Shown here: in pieces, positions 36,973-46,642 of the stretch
Numbering within the stretch: the first letter of the stretch is position 1
How the letters are laid out: each line of letters begins with the position of its first letter
Assembly (NCBI RefSeq): GCF_006715165.1
Contig: NZ_VFMS01000001.1
Coordinates: 3,038,001-3,102,000 of the forward strand
Origin: Arthrobacter sp. SLBN-122
GTDB lineage: Bacteria; Actinomycetota; Actinomycetes; Actinomycetales; Micrococcaceae
Length of the DNA stretch: 64,000 nucleotides
Direction: 5' to 3'
Position numbers and translations under genes: made by a program
The notes under the pieces: model-generated
Database searches by the model: none
What the model saw: the letters and a program-made list of their open reading frames with translations, nothing else
Told to the model about the DNA's origin: nothing

Positions 36973-37727
36973 CCGTTGCTGGAGAAACTCCTGTTGGCGT
37001 CGTCTTTTCGCTTTCGTGCAGCCTTGGCGCTGAAGGGAACGAAACGTTCGGACAACGGCAGCGATTCGTAAATACGTTCCGTCTTTTCGGCTGCAGCCCG
37101 ACCAGTTGCCTGGACATATGAAGATGCGACGTCAGAGCCGATCCACCCGAGGCTCACCATATGGCGTAAGACCGTGATTGTTATGGCCTTCACATCCGGA
37201 ATACGGTTTTGTTCAACCGATACGTCGTGCTGAGGATCGAGGAGCCGCAACGGCTCCTCTCGTATTCGCACGACTTTGTACCCGGCGTCGCGAAGTCTCT
37301 TCGTTTTCAACGCGTCTCGCTGTTCGTGTGCTTTGCCCTTGTGGGAGTACGAACCGTCGAACTCGACGGCAATCGCCAAGGACTTGATGAGGATGTCCAC
37401 GCTGTGCGGTCTATTGTGGCCCAGATCGAGACGTTCTTGTCGCAGAGGGTCTACATCTCCCGGAAACGCGACTTCAAACTCGCACGCTAGTGCAACGTCG
37501 AGCTTAGATCGTATGGCGGGGCAGCCGCGGCCAGAGCGCCGTCCACCATCCCGCCTAGGATTTCTCTGACCGATGTATTCCGGCCATTGTATTGATTGGT
37601 TGTGTTCGGCATGAGCGCCAAGACAAGTGAGACGCTCAACCACGAAATGACAGCCGAATATGCCAAGCGCAAAGCCTGACGGCTCCAGTAGATGCGGTTC
37701 AGTTCCACAATAGAGTCGTTCTCCCAA
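36969..37727 (-). CDS. Vsr/DUF559-like endonuclease, possibly 5'-truncated
   Basis: A 252-codon frame of which only about residues 75-215 look genuine: FEVAFPGDVDPLRQERLDLG, VDILIKSLAIAVEFDGSYSH, then RLRDAGYKVVRIREEPL. This is the Vsr-like fold found in DUF559/DUF4379 proteins, with VDI and VEFDG as the D...E.D nuclease core. The first 75 residues have unusual composition, and no good start codon lies near the homologous part. An intact gene may have lost its 5' half. The C-terminal 40 residues are basic. It converges on the type III Res gene. Whether it is expressed is unclear. Confidence 0.5.
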   Translation of the reverse strand: MGERLYCGTEPHLLEPSGFALGIFGCHFVVERLTCLGAHAEHNQSIQWPEYIGQRNPRRDGGRRSGRGCPAIRSKLDVALACEFEVAFPGDVDPLRQERLDLGHNRPHSVDILIKSLAIAVEFDGSYSHKGKAHEQRDALKTKRLRDAGYKVVRIREEPLRLLDPQHDVSVEQNRIPDVKAITITVLRHMVSLGWIGSDVASSYVQATGRAAAEKTERIYESLPLSERFVPFSAKAARKRKDDANRSFSSNG

Positions 37728-37816
37728 ATTCCTTCTTCAGCCTCAAAAATCGTACCCCCGAAACGGGCAGCGGACCCACAAGAACGGAGACGGGCTGAGC
37801 GGCCGCATCCTCACAG

Positions 37817-37858
37817 ATTGTGTTGGCGCCCCGTCGAATTGTGTTGGCGCCCCGTCGA
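37817..37858. repeat. Perfect 21-bp tandem duplication
   Basis: The unit ATTGTGTTGGCGCCCCGTCGA occurs twice back to back, with GGCGCC palindromes at its centre. It lies about 130 bp upstream of the exonuclease/BRCT gene. It may be a replication slip or a two-copy protein-binding site. Confidence 0.85.
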
Positions 37859-37986
37859 AAAGAACACAAGTCGGCCGCTGCTGTGGCGGAATCCGAAGTT
37901 GTCAGAGCTAAATGAAATAGTTGCCGCAGTGGCGGATGAGAATGTTCGCTTCATCAAGCGTAGTAATTCTATTTGGGGACAAGACC

Positions 37987-39222
37987 ATGAACGCAGGATT
38001 CGCCGTCATCGACGTGGAGACCACAGGACTCTTTCCGGGGAGCCATCGCATTGCCGAGGTCGCTGTGGTGCATGTAGAACCGGACGGGACAGTCAGTAAC
38101 CGCTGGGAAACGCTGGTAAATCCACAGCGCGACCTGGGAGCACAACATATCCACGGCATTCGGGCAGCCGACATCCTGAACGCACCGGTCTTCGGTGACA
38201 TCGCACAGGATGTCATGGAGCTGATGGCTGGTCGTGTGCTGGTCGCACATAACGTGCACTTCGATTACCGCTTCGTCTCACATGAAATGGGCCGCGCCGG
38301 ATTGAAATTGCCCTTCGAAGTCCACGAGTGCATGTGCACGATGAAGCTTGCCCGCCAATACTTGCCTGGCGCGGGGCGCTCCTTGAAAGATTGTTGCGAC
38401 AGCTTCGGGCTGGATTTGAAAAACGCGCACTCAGCAGGTGACGACGCAGAGGCAGCTGCACACGTCCTTAGTAACTACATCCGTATGGATGGGGAGAACC
38501 CACACTGGATTTCGGCCTTGGACCGGGCGTACCTTGCATCGTGGCCGGCTGTGAACCCAAGACGTTTGCCGCAGGCCTTCCGCAGTTCCGGAAGCGAGCC
38601 CCAAGCCCACTTCCTAGAGCGGCTTGTGCACCGCCTGCCGGAGGTCGTGGGCCCGGACGAGCACAGCGCCTATCTTGCAATGCTTGACCGGGCAGTCTTG
38701 GACCGGCACATTTCGGCGTCCGAGGCGGACGGGCTAGTGAACCTTGCCGATTCGTTGGGCATAAGCCGAGGCATGGCTGAACAGCTGCACGTCAAGTACA
38801 TGATTGCCATGCTGGCGGCAGCATGGGACGACGGAGTCATTACTGACGAGGAGGCAGCTGACCTTCGGATTGTTGGCGACCTCCTCGACATCAGCCAAGA
38901 GTCCGTTACACAGGGACTCGCTGCGCCCGTCGTGGGGCAGGACGAACAAACGGGTGCGGCTGCGCAGTCTTTCGCGCTGGCCGCAGGCGACAAAGTGGTA
39001 CTCACGGGCGAGATGTCTCGGGATCGTGATGACATCGAGGCTGACCTGCGTGCTGCTGGGTTTGTCCCTCATCCTGCGATTACCAAAACGGTCAAGCTGT
39101 TGGTAGCGGCAGATCCGGACAGCTTGTCCGGCAAGGCGAAGAAGGCACGCAGCTACGGGATTCCGGTAGTGGGCGAGGGCTACCTGCCACAACTGCTGGG
39201 GAATAGGGAGGCCCGTTCTTAG
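37987..39222 (+). CDS. DEDDh exonuclease / TerB-like / BRCT protein
   Basis: This 411-aa protein starts with an ATG after GGGGAC. Residues 1-165 are a DnaQ-type 3'-5' exonuclease: DVETTG near 10 (ExoI), AHNVHFDYRFV near 89 (ExoII), HSAGDDAEA near 149 (ExoIII), the DEDDh set. Residues about 215-315 carry two copies of a TerB-like pattern (AVLDRHISASEADGL and WDDGVITDEEAADL). Residues 340-411 are a BRCT domain (DKVVLTGEM, AKKARSYGIPVVGEGYL), usually a DNA-end or nick-binding module. A role in DNA repair or defence is plausible; it stands alone between the restriction genes and the giant helicase. Confidence 0.82.
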   Translation: MNAGFAVIDVETTGLFPGSHRIAEVAVVHVEPDGTVSNRWETLVNPQRDLGAQHIHGIRAADILNAPVFGDIAQDVMELMAGRVLVAHNVHFDYRFVSHEMGRAGLKLPFEVHECMCTMKLARQYLPGAGRSLKDCCDSFGLDLKNAHSAGDDAEAAAHVLSNYIRMDGENPHWISALDRAYLASWPAVNPRRLPQAFRSSGSEPQAHFLERLVHRLPEVVGPDEHSAYLAMLDRAVLDRHISASEADGLVNLADSLGISRGMAEQLHVKYMIAMLAAAWDDGVITDEEAADLRIVGDLLDISQESVTQGLAAPVVGQDEQTGAAAQSFALAAGDKVVLTGEMSRDRDDIEADLRAAGFVPHPAITKTVKLLVAADPDSLSGKAKKARSYGIPVVGEGYLPQLLGNREARS

Positions 39223-39326
39223 CGATGTCCATGACGATGCTCGGGACGTACTTCTTCCCGACTTCCCCCGGCTACAACGAAGTGCATTCCCTATGCCGAG
39301 GCTGCCGGGGTCCTCGCGCAGAGCGT

Positions 39327-39481
39327 CGTCGGTGAGCACCAGCAGGTGCCGGCCGGAACTGGAATCGTCGGCCAGCAGGTCCTGCAGCATCGGCATCACT
39401 GGCTGCAGGCGGTGCTCGTGCCGCAGCCGCAGCACCTCGGACGGATCGTGCAGGTGCCGGGGCTGTGCTGGTCCGGGCTGA
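39327..39481 (-). pseudogene. Fragment of a GAF-domain (AcoR-like) regulator
   Basis: Read on the minus strand this fragment gives RHLHDPSEVLRLRHEHRLQ, MLQDLLADDS and GRHLLVLTDD, the N-terminal part of an actinobacterial GAF-type regulator. The same stretch, with roughly nine bases in ten matching, lies at about 57000-57155 inside a larger remnant of the same gene type, in the same orientation. Neither flank continues the homology, so this is a short relic. The rest of 39223-39691 holds nothing recognisable besides the GGGGGAA ribosome site of the next gene. Confidence 0.7.
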
Positions 39482-39691
39482 CGGCTCTTTCTCCGTGCTC
39501 GTAGCCTCGGGAGGGCCGAAAGGGTCTCAAACGACGGGTTCAATCGGTCCGGGCCGTAACTTACCGGTTTTCCGGGTCGGTGAGCGGAGCCAAAACCAGC
39601 AGACAACCAGGATTGTCAGCGCCGGATGCCATGATTGGTTGCATTGATTGAATGACGGTACTGATGGCGGTGCCGTAGATGGGGGAATTTG

Positions 39692-42600
39692 ATGAGTCTG
39701 TCCAACCGCGAGTATGTGGGCCGGGCGCTTGAGGCCTTGGCGGTTGGTCTTGAGCCCTACATCGCCGGAGTGCTGGCGGAGATAGCGCCCGGCGTGGCCT
39801 GGATAAAGATCATTCAGCACAAGGACGAGAACGCCGGCCGCGCTGCGCAATCCTACGCACCCACGGATCTCAGCCTGCAGCTGCGCATCATGACTGAATC
39901 CATGGGCTCACTTGGCTACCCCTTCAACCTCCCGCATGACGCACGCAGCCATACCTCCGAGCTGCGCCAAGCACGAAACCGCTGGGCCCACAATGAGATC
40001 TTCGACGACGCCGATACCTTCCGTGCCTTGGACACCGCAGGTCGGCTGGCCAAAGTGATCGGGCTGGACCAAACTCAGACCGAGTTGACTGCGCTTCTCA
40101 CCGAGTACCAGAACCGGTCTTCCCCGACCCGGGAACAAACGGAAGAGGAGCAGCAGGCTCTGCCGGCCGCCGTCGCGCAGTCCGACCACCCGGAGGAAAG
40201 CCTTCCGGGTGAGCCCTCGGTCCCTGGACCGGCTGCATCCGCTGCCCACGTTGTGGTGGAGGTGACCACAGCAGATGCCCTGAGCTACGCGATGGCGCAC
40301 AACGGCTTCCGCTTCGTCAGGCAGGTCAAGATCACCAACAACGGCGCGGAAATCCGCGGTGCAGTGGTCCAAGTGGAGGCCTCCGCGCAGTCAGGCCGGA
40401 TCTCCGGCGACTTCCAGCAGTACGTGGACCTGGCGGCAGGCCAAATCATCACGCTCGATGATCTCGACGTTCCAGTTCAGGCCGCCACCATGTATGAACT
40501 GGCTGACCGCCAGATGGGAAAGCTGCTGGTGACCGTCCATTCGGCGGGCGCCGATGCCGCCGTGGTGGAGCTGGGCCGCGCAGAAGCGGACCTGACGCTC
40601 CTGCCCGCCCAGTTGTGGATCGCCGGACGGGGACTCGTCTCCTACGAGTTCCTGGCCGCGTACGTGCAACCGCACCATCCCAGCATTGCCAAGCTCATGT
40701 CCGAGGCCGCCGACCTCCTCATGCAAACGACGGGCAGCGGCAGCTTCGACGGGTACCTGGAAGACGGGGACCGGGTTGATCAGATCGTGTTCGCCATCGC
40801 CCAGGCCATGAGCGCCCGTGACATCCGCTACAGCATGCCACCCGCCAGCTGGGGATTGGAAGGCCAGCAGGTACGCACGCCGGTGCAGGTCCTTGACGAC
40901 CGTTTGGGCACGTGCTTGGACACCACGCTGGTCCTGGCCGCCGCTTTGGAATTCTGCGGCATCAGACCTCTGCTCTGGTTGGTGGACGGCCACGCCTTCC
41001 TCGGCTACTGGCGCGAGGAAGGCAGCCTCAGCACTGCGGCCTCCGACGACGTGCCCGAGCTGGTCAGCCTTGTACAGCGGGGCTTCATCGGCCTCGTGGA
41101 AACCACGCTTCTCACCGGCAGTCAGCCGATCTCGGCGGCCGCACTCCGCAGCAGCCCGCTGAACCGTTATGTGGAAAGCGGAAATGACGAGATCAACGCG
41201 GTGACTGATATCAGGCGCGCCCGCCTCGATGGCATCTACCCGCTGCCGGCCAGGACCACGTCCGACGCCGGAACCTACACCGTGGTCAACTACGTCCCGG
41301 AGACCAAGACTGCGCCGGCCCTGCCGAAGAAAGCAGCCTCAAGCGGGCTTCCGGCCAGGACCACATCCGATGTTCCACCCCGGGTGGTCCAGTGGAAGAA
41401 CGCCCTGCTGGACCTGAGCCTGCGGAACAGGCTCATCAACTTCACTGACACCGCCCGGTTCCCACTGGCAGTGCCCACCGCGTGGATGGGTGCCTTCGAG
41501 GACCTCATCAGCAGGGGTACGCCCGTCACCCTGCTTCCGTCCAACCAGATCAGTGCCGTCCACCAGGAGCGCGGCGTCCGCTTCGGCAGGGACCTTCCCC
41601 AGGACGAACTCGCCGACCTGCTCAGCTCTAAAAAGGCCGTGTTCGCGGAGGTCAGCGAAGACGGTTACAACGCCAAGATGCGCGGGCTCGCCTACAAGGC
41701 GAAGACCCAGCTGGAGGAAACGGGAGCCAACAACCTCTATCTGGCCATTGGCAGCTTGATGTGGGAACTGGACGGGCGGGCGCTTCGGTCCCCGCTGGTT
41801 TTGGTCCCGGTGAAGCTGGCTTCTGCAGGGAAAAACGGTCTGTACCGGGTCACACTCGATGAGACCGGCCAGTCCACGCCCAACTATTGCCTCCTCGAGA
41901 AGCTGGCGCAGTCCCATGACCTGCGCATTCCGGGCCTTTCGGAGCCGGTTGAAGATGGAGCCGGGATCGATCTGGACGCCGCGTTCGCTGCTGTGCGGGC
42001 TGCCGTTTCGGCCAAGGGCCTGGCTTTCCGCGTGGAAAACACCGTGGACCTGTCCATGTTGCAGTTCGCCAAGTTCCGCCTGTGGAAGGACCTTGACGAG
42101 AACTGGAAGGAATTCACCGCAAACAGCCTGGTCAAACACCTGATCAGCACCCCCACGGAACTCTATTCAGACAGCGTTGCCGTTACGCCCGACGTCGATT
42201 TGGACGCCTTGGCTGCCCAGTGTCCAATACCAGCGGACTCGTCCCAGTTGGAGGCAGTCGCGTCTGCAGTCGCCGGCCAGACGTTCGTCCTGGAAGGCCC
42301 TCCGGGCACCGGAAAGTCACAAACCATCACCAACCTCCTGACCCGCGCCATTGCTGACGGCAAACGGGTTTTGTTCGTTGCGGAGAAGCGGGCAGCCCTG
42401 GATGTTGTCCAGAGGCGGCTCGACGACGTCGGGATGGGGCCGTTCTCCCTTGACCTGCATGACAAGGGCAGCAAGCCGGCGGTGATCAGGGCGCAGATCA
42501 AACATGCCCTGGAGCTGAGCCTGTCCGCGAATAAGCAACAGCTTGAGACTGCCTCCACCGACCTTGCCTCAGCCCGGCGTGGACTGGTCCGCTATGCCAA

Positions 42601-45600
42601 CAACGTCCATGAAGAGAATGGCGCACAGCTTTCCCTCTACAGTGCGCGGACCAAAGCTCTGACCTATGAACCTGACCATGCGACGGTTCCGCTCAGCCCG
42701 GAGCTGACAGCGTCCTTGAATGACTCCACCCTGAACTCGGTTCGGCAGGTGTTCCGGGAACTTCCTGAGTTCACCGACCCCGTCCGTCCTGGGCCTGACC
42801 TCCCATGGCGGTTCGTCTCTGTTGCGGCGGGCGAGCAGCAGGAGCAGCAGCTGCTGGCTCTGGGACGTCGCCTCAACGAGGCGCTGAACGCCTTGCGGCC
42901 AACCCCCGGGCTTCCGTCGGTTCTGGACGCAGCGCAGACGCCGGCCGACGTCGGAACGCTCGCCACACTGCTGCAGGACCGGAACCTACCGTTGGGGACC
43001 CTGGATGTGGTCCGCTCCGGCGACTGGTCAGTTAACGCTGAACAGTTGGAGAAACTGGTGACGGCCTTTGCATCCGTCCAGCATCCAGGCCTTGAGCAGG
43101 TGGCGCCGGAGGCCATGGATCTTCCTCTGCCGGAAATCCTCGGCCGTGCGCGGCAGGCCGCAGCATCCGGGTTCTGGGGACGTAAGAAGCGGTTGCTGGC
43201 GGTGGCCGCCGAACTGTCTCCCGTGCTTGTTTCTGGAGCTGAAGTCCGCCACAAGGAGCTGGTGCCGCTGCTGGAGAAACTGGTGGCCGTCCAGCACGAG
43301 GTCTCCGGCCTGCGGGCAACGCGGGGCTCGTTGCCGGGGCTTCCTGCGGACCAGCACTGGAACCCGCTGACGCCGGACGCCCAAGCCGACCTGCGGCACC
43401 GCATTTCCTGGCTGCGCTGGGCCGCGCAGGCGGTGCAGCCGTCTCCGGAGGCCGCCGTCGTGAGCTTCCAGAGCGAGCTCCGTACGTTCCTGAAGGACGC
43501 CCCGGACGTCCATCAGAATGTTGTCGGCTGGCTGCGGGAGCTTTCGCAGGCCTGGGAAGAGTTCCTTCAGATCCAGGGTGTGGTTAGTGCTGACCTACGT
43601 ACGTGGACCGGTGAGCAGGGCTTCCTGGCCCGCTGGTGGGAGACGTCCGTGCCGCGGCGACTGGACGCGGCGGGGTCGGTACCGCTGACGCGGTGGCTTG
43701 AGCTGATCCGTCATGTCGAACCGCTGCGTGCCGCGGGACTGACCGACGCCCGTATCGCCATCCTTGACGGCGAGCTGGAGGCTGATGACGCAGCAGCGGC
43801 CTTTGAACGCGGCTTGGCTGAAGGGTCGCTGGCCGAACGGCGCATCGCTACAGGGTTGGCCGACTTTGATGCCGCGGTGCACGAGCGCACCATCGAGCGG
43901 TTTACCACGCGCGCAGAAACCGTACGCGAGCTGCTCAAAACCAACCTCCCCGCCGGGGTCCTGCGCTCCCGGACGGTCTCGTCGTCGTCGACCTCGGGGC
44001 GGATGGGCGAGCTGCAACGACAACTGACTAGGCAGCGGGGTGGCTTGTCCGTCCGGAAACTGATGGAACACTACGCAGACCTCATAACGGGAATCATGCC
44101 CTGCACGCTGGTCAGCCCGGATTCAGTGGCGCGGTTCTTCCCCGCCAAGGCCGGTCTGTTCGACATCGTGGTGTTCGATGAAGCCTCACAGATTCGGGTT
44201 GCCGACGCGGTGGGTGCCATGGGCCGCGGTGCATCAGTGGTGGTGGTGGGTGACAGCAAGCAGATGCCGCCCACGTCGTTCGCGGAGATTTCCTCCGACG
44301 CCGGCAGCGACGGCGACGCCGAGATCTCCGTGGTGGAGGATATGGAGTCGATCCTTTCCGAATGCGTGGAAGCGCGGGTGCCGCGGCAGTGGCTGTCCTG
44401 GCACTACCGGAGCCAGGACGAATCGCTGATTGCTTTCAGCAACCAGCAGTACTACGACAGCAAGCTTTCCTCGTTCCCCGGCCCGTCCCACGGGGCTGCA
44501 AATGCGGGCGTCCGCGGACACGGCGTGAACTTTGTGAGGGTTGATGGCCAGTTCCACCGCTCGGGACCATCCAAGGTCCTCCGGACCAATCCTGTGGAGG
44601 CCACTGCGGTGGTGGCCGAGATACGCCGCAGGTTTGATGCTGATCCAGCCGGAACTCCTTCCGTGGGTGTGGTGACGTTCAACCTGCAGCAACGCGCGCT
44701 CATCGAAGGTCTGCTGCGTGACACCGAGGATCAGCGTATCGTCGCTGCCCTTGATGAGGATGCAGAAGGGCTGTTCGTCAAGAACCTTGAGAACGTGCAG
44801 GGTGATGAGCGGGACGTCATCCTGTTCTCCACGGGGTTCAGCAAGAATGACAAGGGCTACCTGCCGCTGAACTTTGGTCCCTTGAACCGGTCTGGTGGCG
44901 AACGGCGCCTCAACGTTGCTGTCACCCGTGCACGCCGGCAGGTTATTGTCTTCTCCAGCTTCAACCCGGCCGATCTGCGCTCCGAGGAAACCAGCTCCGT
45001 TGGCATCAAGCACCTGAGGTCCTACCTTGATCTGGCCGAGCAGGGGACTGCCGCGCTTCCTTACGACGGGCGCCGCGCCGCCAGTATTGACCTGCACCGG
45101 GAGGAGATCGCCGACGCTCTCCGGGACCGCGGGTTCGTGGTTTCTTCAGATGTGGGATTGTCCGACTTCAAGGTGGATTTGAGTGTTGCGCTGGCGGAAG
45201 ACCCGTCCCGCCAGCTGATGGCCATCTTGCTGGACGGTCCGGCCTGGGCTGCACGCCGGACCGCTGGCGACCGGGACGGGCTGCCCCGGGATGTCCTGAC
45301 GCGGATGATGCGTTGGCCTTCAGTGGAGCGCGTCTGGTTGCCGGCGTGGCTTGCGGACAGTGAGGCGGTACTCGATCGGCTGGAACTCTCTCTGCGGGAA
45401 GCTGCCGGCGACGTTTCGGAAGAGGCTGTCGATGAGCCGTCTCCACGGGAGGTTAGCGTTCCCGGATTTGCCGGTGGTGAGGCTGTCGAGGAGCCCGCTG
45501 GAATTGACACAGACCCGATCGGAACCCTGCCGCTGTTTGAGGAGCTTCGGAAGCCAGCAGCGGTGTCGTCGTCGGGGCTTGCTACCTCGGAAGTCGCCAC

Positions 45601-46150
45601 GTATCAGCCGTGGAGTGTGCAGGCGTTCGGAACCACAGACGTTCTTGACAGCCTGCACTCACGACGTTCGATCGCGGCCGTCCGAGATGCCATTGGTGTT
45701 GTTGTCGCGGCTGAGGGTCCAATACATCACGACCGATTGGCAAGGCTGGTCTGTGCTGCGTTCGGACTCAATAAGGTCAACGGTACCCGTGCGGACTCCG
45801 TGCTTCGTCTGGTCGAACCGTCGGCCCACGTTATTGATGATGATGGATTTGTTTGGGATGCCACCGTGGATCGGCGCGCTTGGAGCATCTTCCGGTCTAA
45901 TGACGCTGACATCGTTCGTAAGCCGGAGCACATCAGCGTTGTGGAACTACGGAATGCGATGGTGGATATCGTGAGTGCGAGAGGTGGCATCGGAGTGGGT
46001 GAGCTGCATCGGGAAACGATTCAGACGTTCGGCGGGAAGCGCCGCACTGCTGGCATCACGGCCCGCCTGAATGAGGGGCTGCAGCACGGTGTGGAAACGG
46101 GACGCCTGGAACTGCTCGGCGACATGGTGCGGCTAGTCAAGTCGTTGTAA
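39692..46150 (+). CDS. Giant HEPN_Swt1 / transglutaminase-like / DUF4011 SF1 helicase / Vsr-like / DUF3320 protein
   Basis: This is a 2152-aa protein with an ATG after GGGGGAA. Residues 1-120 are a Swt1-type HEPN domain, with RQARNRWAHNE as the Rx4-6H-like motif. Around 404-440, GTCLDTTLVLAAALEFCG and WLVDGHAFLGYW give the Cys and His of a transglutaminase-like fold. DUF4011 begins near 568 (KNALLDLSLRNRLINF). SF1 motifs are LEGPPGTGKSQTITN near 867, FDIVVFDEASQI near 1489, VGDSKQMPPTSF, and VAVTRARRQVIVF. Residues 1805-1890 are Vsr-like (VDLSVAL), but the usual IExDG reads ILLDGPAW, losing the Glu. DUF3320 covers 1985-2152. Such proteins are single-gene defence candidates. Confidence 0.85.
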   Translation: MSLSNREYVGRALEALAVGLEPYIAGVLAEIAPGVAWIKIIQHKDENAGRAAQSYAPTDLSLQLRIMTESMGSLGYPFNLPHDARSHTSELRQARNRWAHNEIFDDADTFRALDTAGRLAKVIGLDQTQTELTALLTEYQNRSSPTREQTEEEQQALPAAVAQSDHPEESLPGEPSVPGPAASAAHVVVEVTTADALSYAMAHNGFRFVRQVKITNNGAEIRGAVVQVEASAQSGRISGDFQQYVDLAAGQIITLDDLDVPVQAATMYELADRQMGKLLVTVHSAGADAAVVELGRAEADLTLLPAQLWIAGRGLVSYEFLAAYVQPHHPSIAKLMSEAADLLMQTTGSGSFDGYLEDGDRVDQIVFAIAQAMSARDIRYSMPPASWGLEGQQVRTPVQVLDDRLGTCLDTTLVLAAALEFCGIRPLLWLVDGHAFLGYWREEGSLSTAASDDVPELVSLVQRGFIGLVETTLLTGSQPISAAALRSSPLNRYVESGNDEINAVTDIRRARLDGIYPLPARTTSDAGTYTVVNYVPETKTAPALPKKAASSGLPARTTSDVPPRVVQWKNALLDLSLRNRLINFTDTARFPLAVPTAWMGAFEDLISRGTPVTLLPSNQISAVHQERGVRFGRDLPQDELADLLSSKKAVFAEVSEDGYNAKMRGLAYKAKTQLEETGANNLYLAIGSLMWELDGRALRSPLVLVPVKLASAGKNGLYRVTLDETGQSTPNYCLLEKLAQSHDLRIPGLSEPVEDGAGIDLDAAFAAVRAAVSAKGLAFRVENTVDLSMLQFAKFRLWKDLDENWKEFTANSLVKHLISTPTELYSDSVAVTPDVDLDALAAQCPIPADSSQLEAVASAVAGQTFVLEGPPGTGKSQTITNLLTRAIADGKRVLFVAEKRAALDVVQRRLDDVGMGPFSLDLHDKGSKPAVIRAQIKHALELSLSANKQQLETASTDLASARRGLVRYANNVHEENGAQLSLYSARTKALTYEPDHATVPLSPELTASLNDSTLNSVRQVFRELPEFTDPVRPGPDLPWRFVSVAAGEQQEQQLLALGRRLNEALNALRPTPGLPSVLDAAQTPADVGTLATLLQDRNLPLGTLDVVRSGDWSVNAEQLEKLVTAFASVQHPGLEQVAPEAMDLPLPEILGRARQAAASGFWGRKKRLLAVAAELSPVLVSGAEVRHKELVPLLEKLVAVQHEVSGLRATRGSLPGLPADQHWNPLTPDAQADLRHRISWLRWAAQAVQPSPEAAVVSFQSELRTFLKDAPDVHQNVVGWLRELSQAWEEFLQIQGVVSADLRTWTGEQGFLARWWETSVPRRLDAAGSVPLTRWLELIRHVEPLRAAGLTDARIAILDGELEADDAAAAFERGLAEGSLAERRIATGLADFDAAVHERTIERFTTRAETVRELLKTNLPAGVLRSRTVSSSSTSGRMGELQRQLTRQRGGLSVRKLMEHYADLITGIMPCTLVSPDSVARFFPAKAGLFDIVVFDEASQIRVADAVGAMGRGASVVVVGDSKQMPPTSFAEISSDAGSDGDAEISVVEDMESILSECVEARVPRQWLSWHYRSQDESLIAFSNQQYYDSKLSSFPGPSHGAANAGVRGHGVNFVRVDGQFHRSGPSKVLRTNPVEATAVVAEIRRRFDADPAGTPSVGVVTFNLQQRALIEGLLRDTEDQRIVAALDEDAEGLFVKNLENVQGDERDVILFSTGFSKNDKGYLPLNFGPLNRSGGERRLNVAVTRARRQVIVFSSFNPADLRSEETSSVGIKHLRSYLDLAEQGTAALPYDGRRAASIDLHREEIADALRDRGFVVSSDVGLSDFKVDLSVALAEDPSRQLMAILLDGPAWAARRTAGDRDGLPRDVLTRMMRWPSVERVWLPAWLADSEAVLDRLELSLREAAGDVSEEAVDEPSPREVSVPGFAGGEAVEEPAGIDTDPIGTLPLFEELRKPAAVSSSGLATSEVATYQPWSVQAFGTTDVLDSLHSRRSIAAVRDAIGVVVAAEGPIHHDRLARLVCAAFGLNKVNGTRADSVLRLVEPSAHVIDDDGFVWDATVDRRAWSIFRSNDADIVRKPEHISVVELRNAMVDIVSARGGIGVGELHRETIQTFGGKRRTAGITARLNEGLQHGVETGRLELLGDMVRLVKSL

Positions 46151-46170
46151 TCCTAGAAGAGACGCCCTGA

Positions 46171-46350
46171 TCTCTTTCCATCCGCACCGTACGGCGCAGC
46201 AACGGCGGTCACTGGCCCGACCGCAAAGCATACAAGCTCGTCATTAGGCGGCCCGGCGAATTACTGGACGAGGCACGGGCGGAGGAACTCGTGGAGTGGC
46301 TCGTGATTTCGGAGCACACGATCGCGCGGGTCTTGTCCAAGTACCCTTGA
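46171..46350 (+). pseudogene. Coding-like remnant without a start codon
   Basis: One frame reads RKAYKLVIRRPGELLDEARA and VEWLVISEHTIARVLSKYP up to a TGA at 46348-46350. It has natural protein composition but no ATG, GTG or TTG between it and the upstream in-frame stop near 46168. It is probably the C-terminal relic of a gene of unknown type. Confidence 0.3.
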
Positions 46351-46413
46351 AAACACGGGTAATTGGGGGGAATCAACGCCGTCTTGGTGACCTGGCGGGA
46401 ATCCAACCCTCGG

Positions 46414-46642
46414 CTATTTCTTCCGCATCTTGTGTATTACTTCCAAGGACTTGCGGTAGGCCTCTTTGGCTTCGGGGCTTGTTGCTGCCCGGTACAACTT
46501 CTTGCCGTCCTCAAGCAACTTCCCTGCCTTCGCCTGCATTTCGGGGTCTTGAGCGAGAGCGTAAAGCTTTGCGGCGGCATCTTTGGCCTTCTGCCCGCCG
46601 TCCTTCATAACAGCAGCGGCTTTGTCTGCTTTTTCCGGCCAT
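46414..46642 (-). pseudogene. Small helical protein interrupted by a +1 frameshift
   Basis: An ATG at 46642 with GGAG 6 nt upstream begins M-A-G-K. After a run of five A (46630-46634, T on the plus strand) the natural reading continues one frame over: ADKAAAVMKDGGQKAKDAAA, then LYALAQDPEMQAKAGKLLED, ending KMRKK. Removing one A would give a single protein of about 76 residues, all-helical and Lys/Ala-rich. An internal ATG at 46608 gives 64 residues without the frameshift but has no evident ribosome site. It may be a real mutation, a sequencing error or slippage. Confidence 0.6.

Noticed and set aside
46383..46410. A tRNA-like 3' end on the minus strand (GGTTGGATTCCCGCC ... ACCA)
   Set aside because: The T-loop lacks its normal C and no D-arm, anticodon arm or paired acceptor strand is nearby. 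At most it is an attachment-site relic; the match may be chance.
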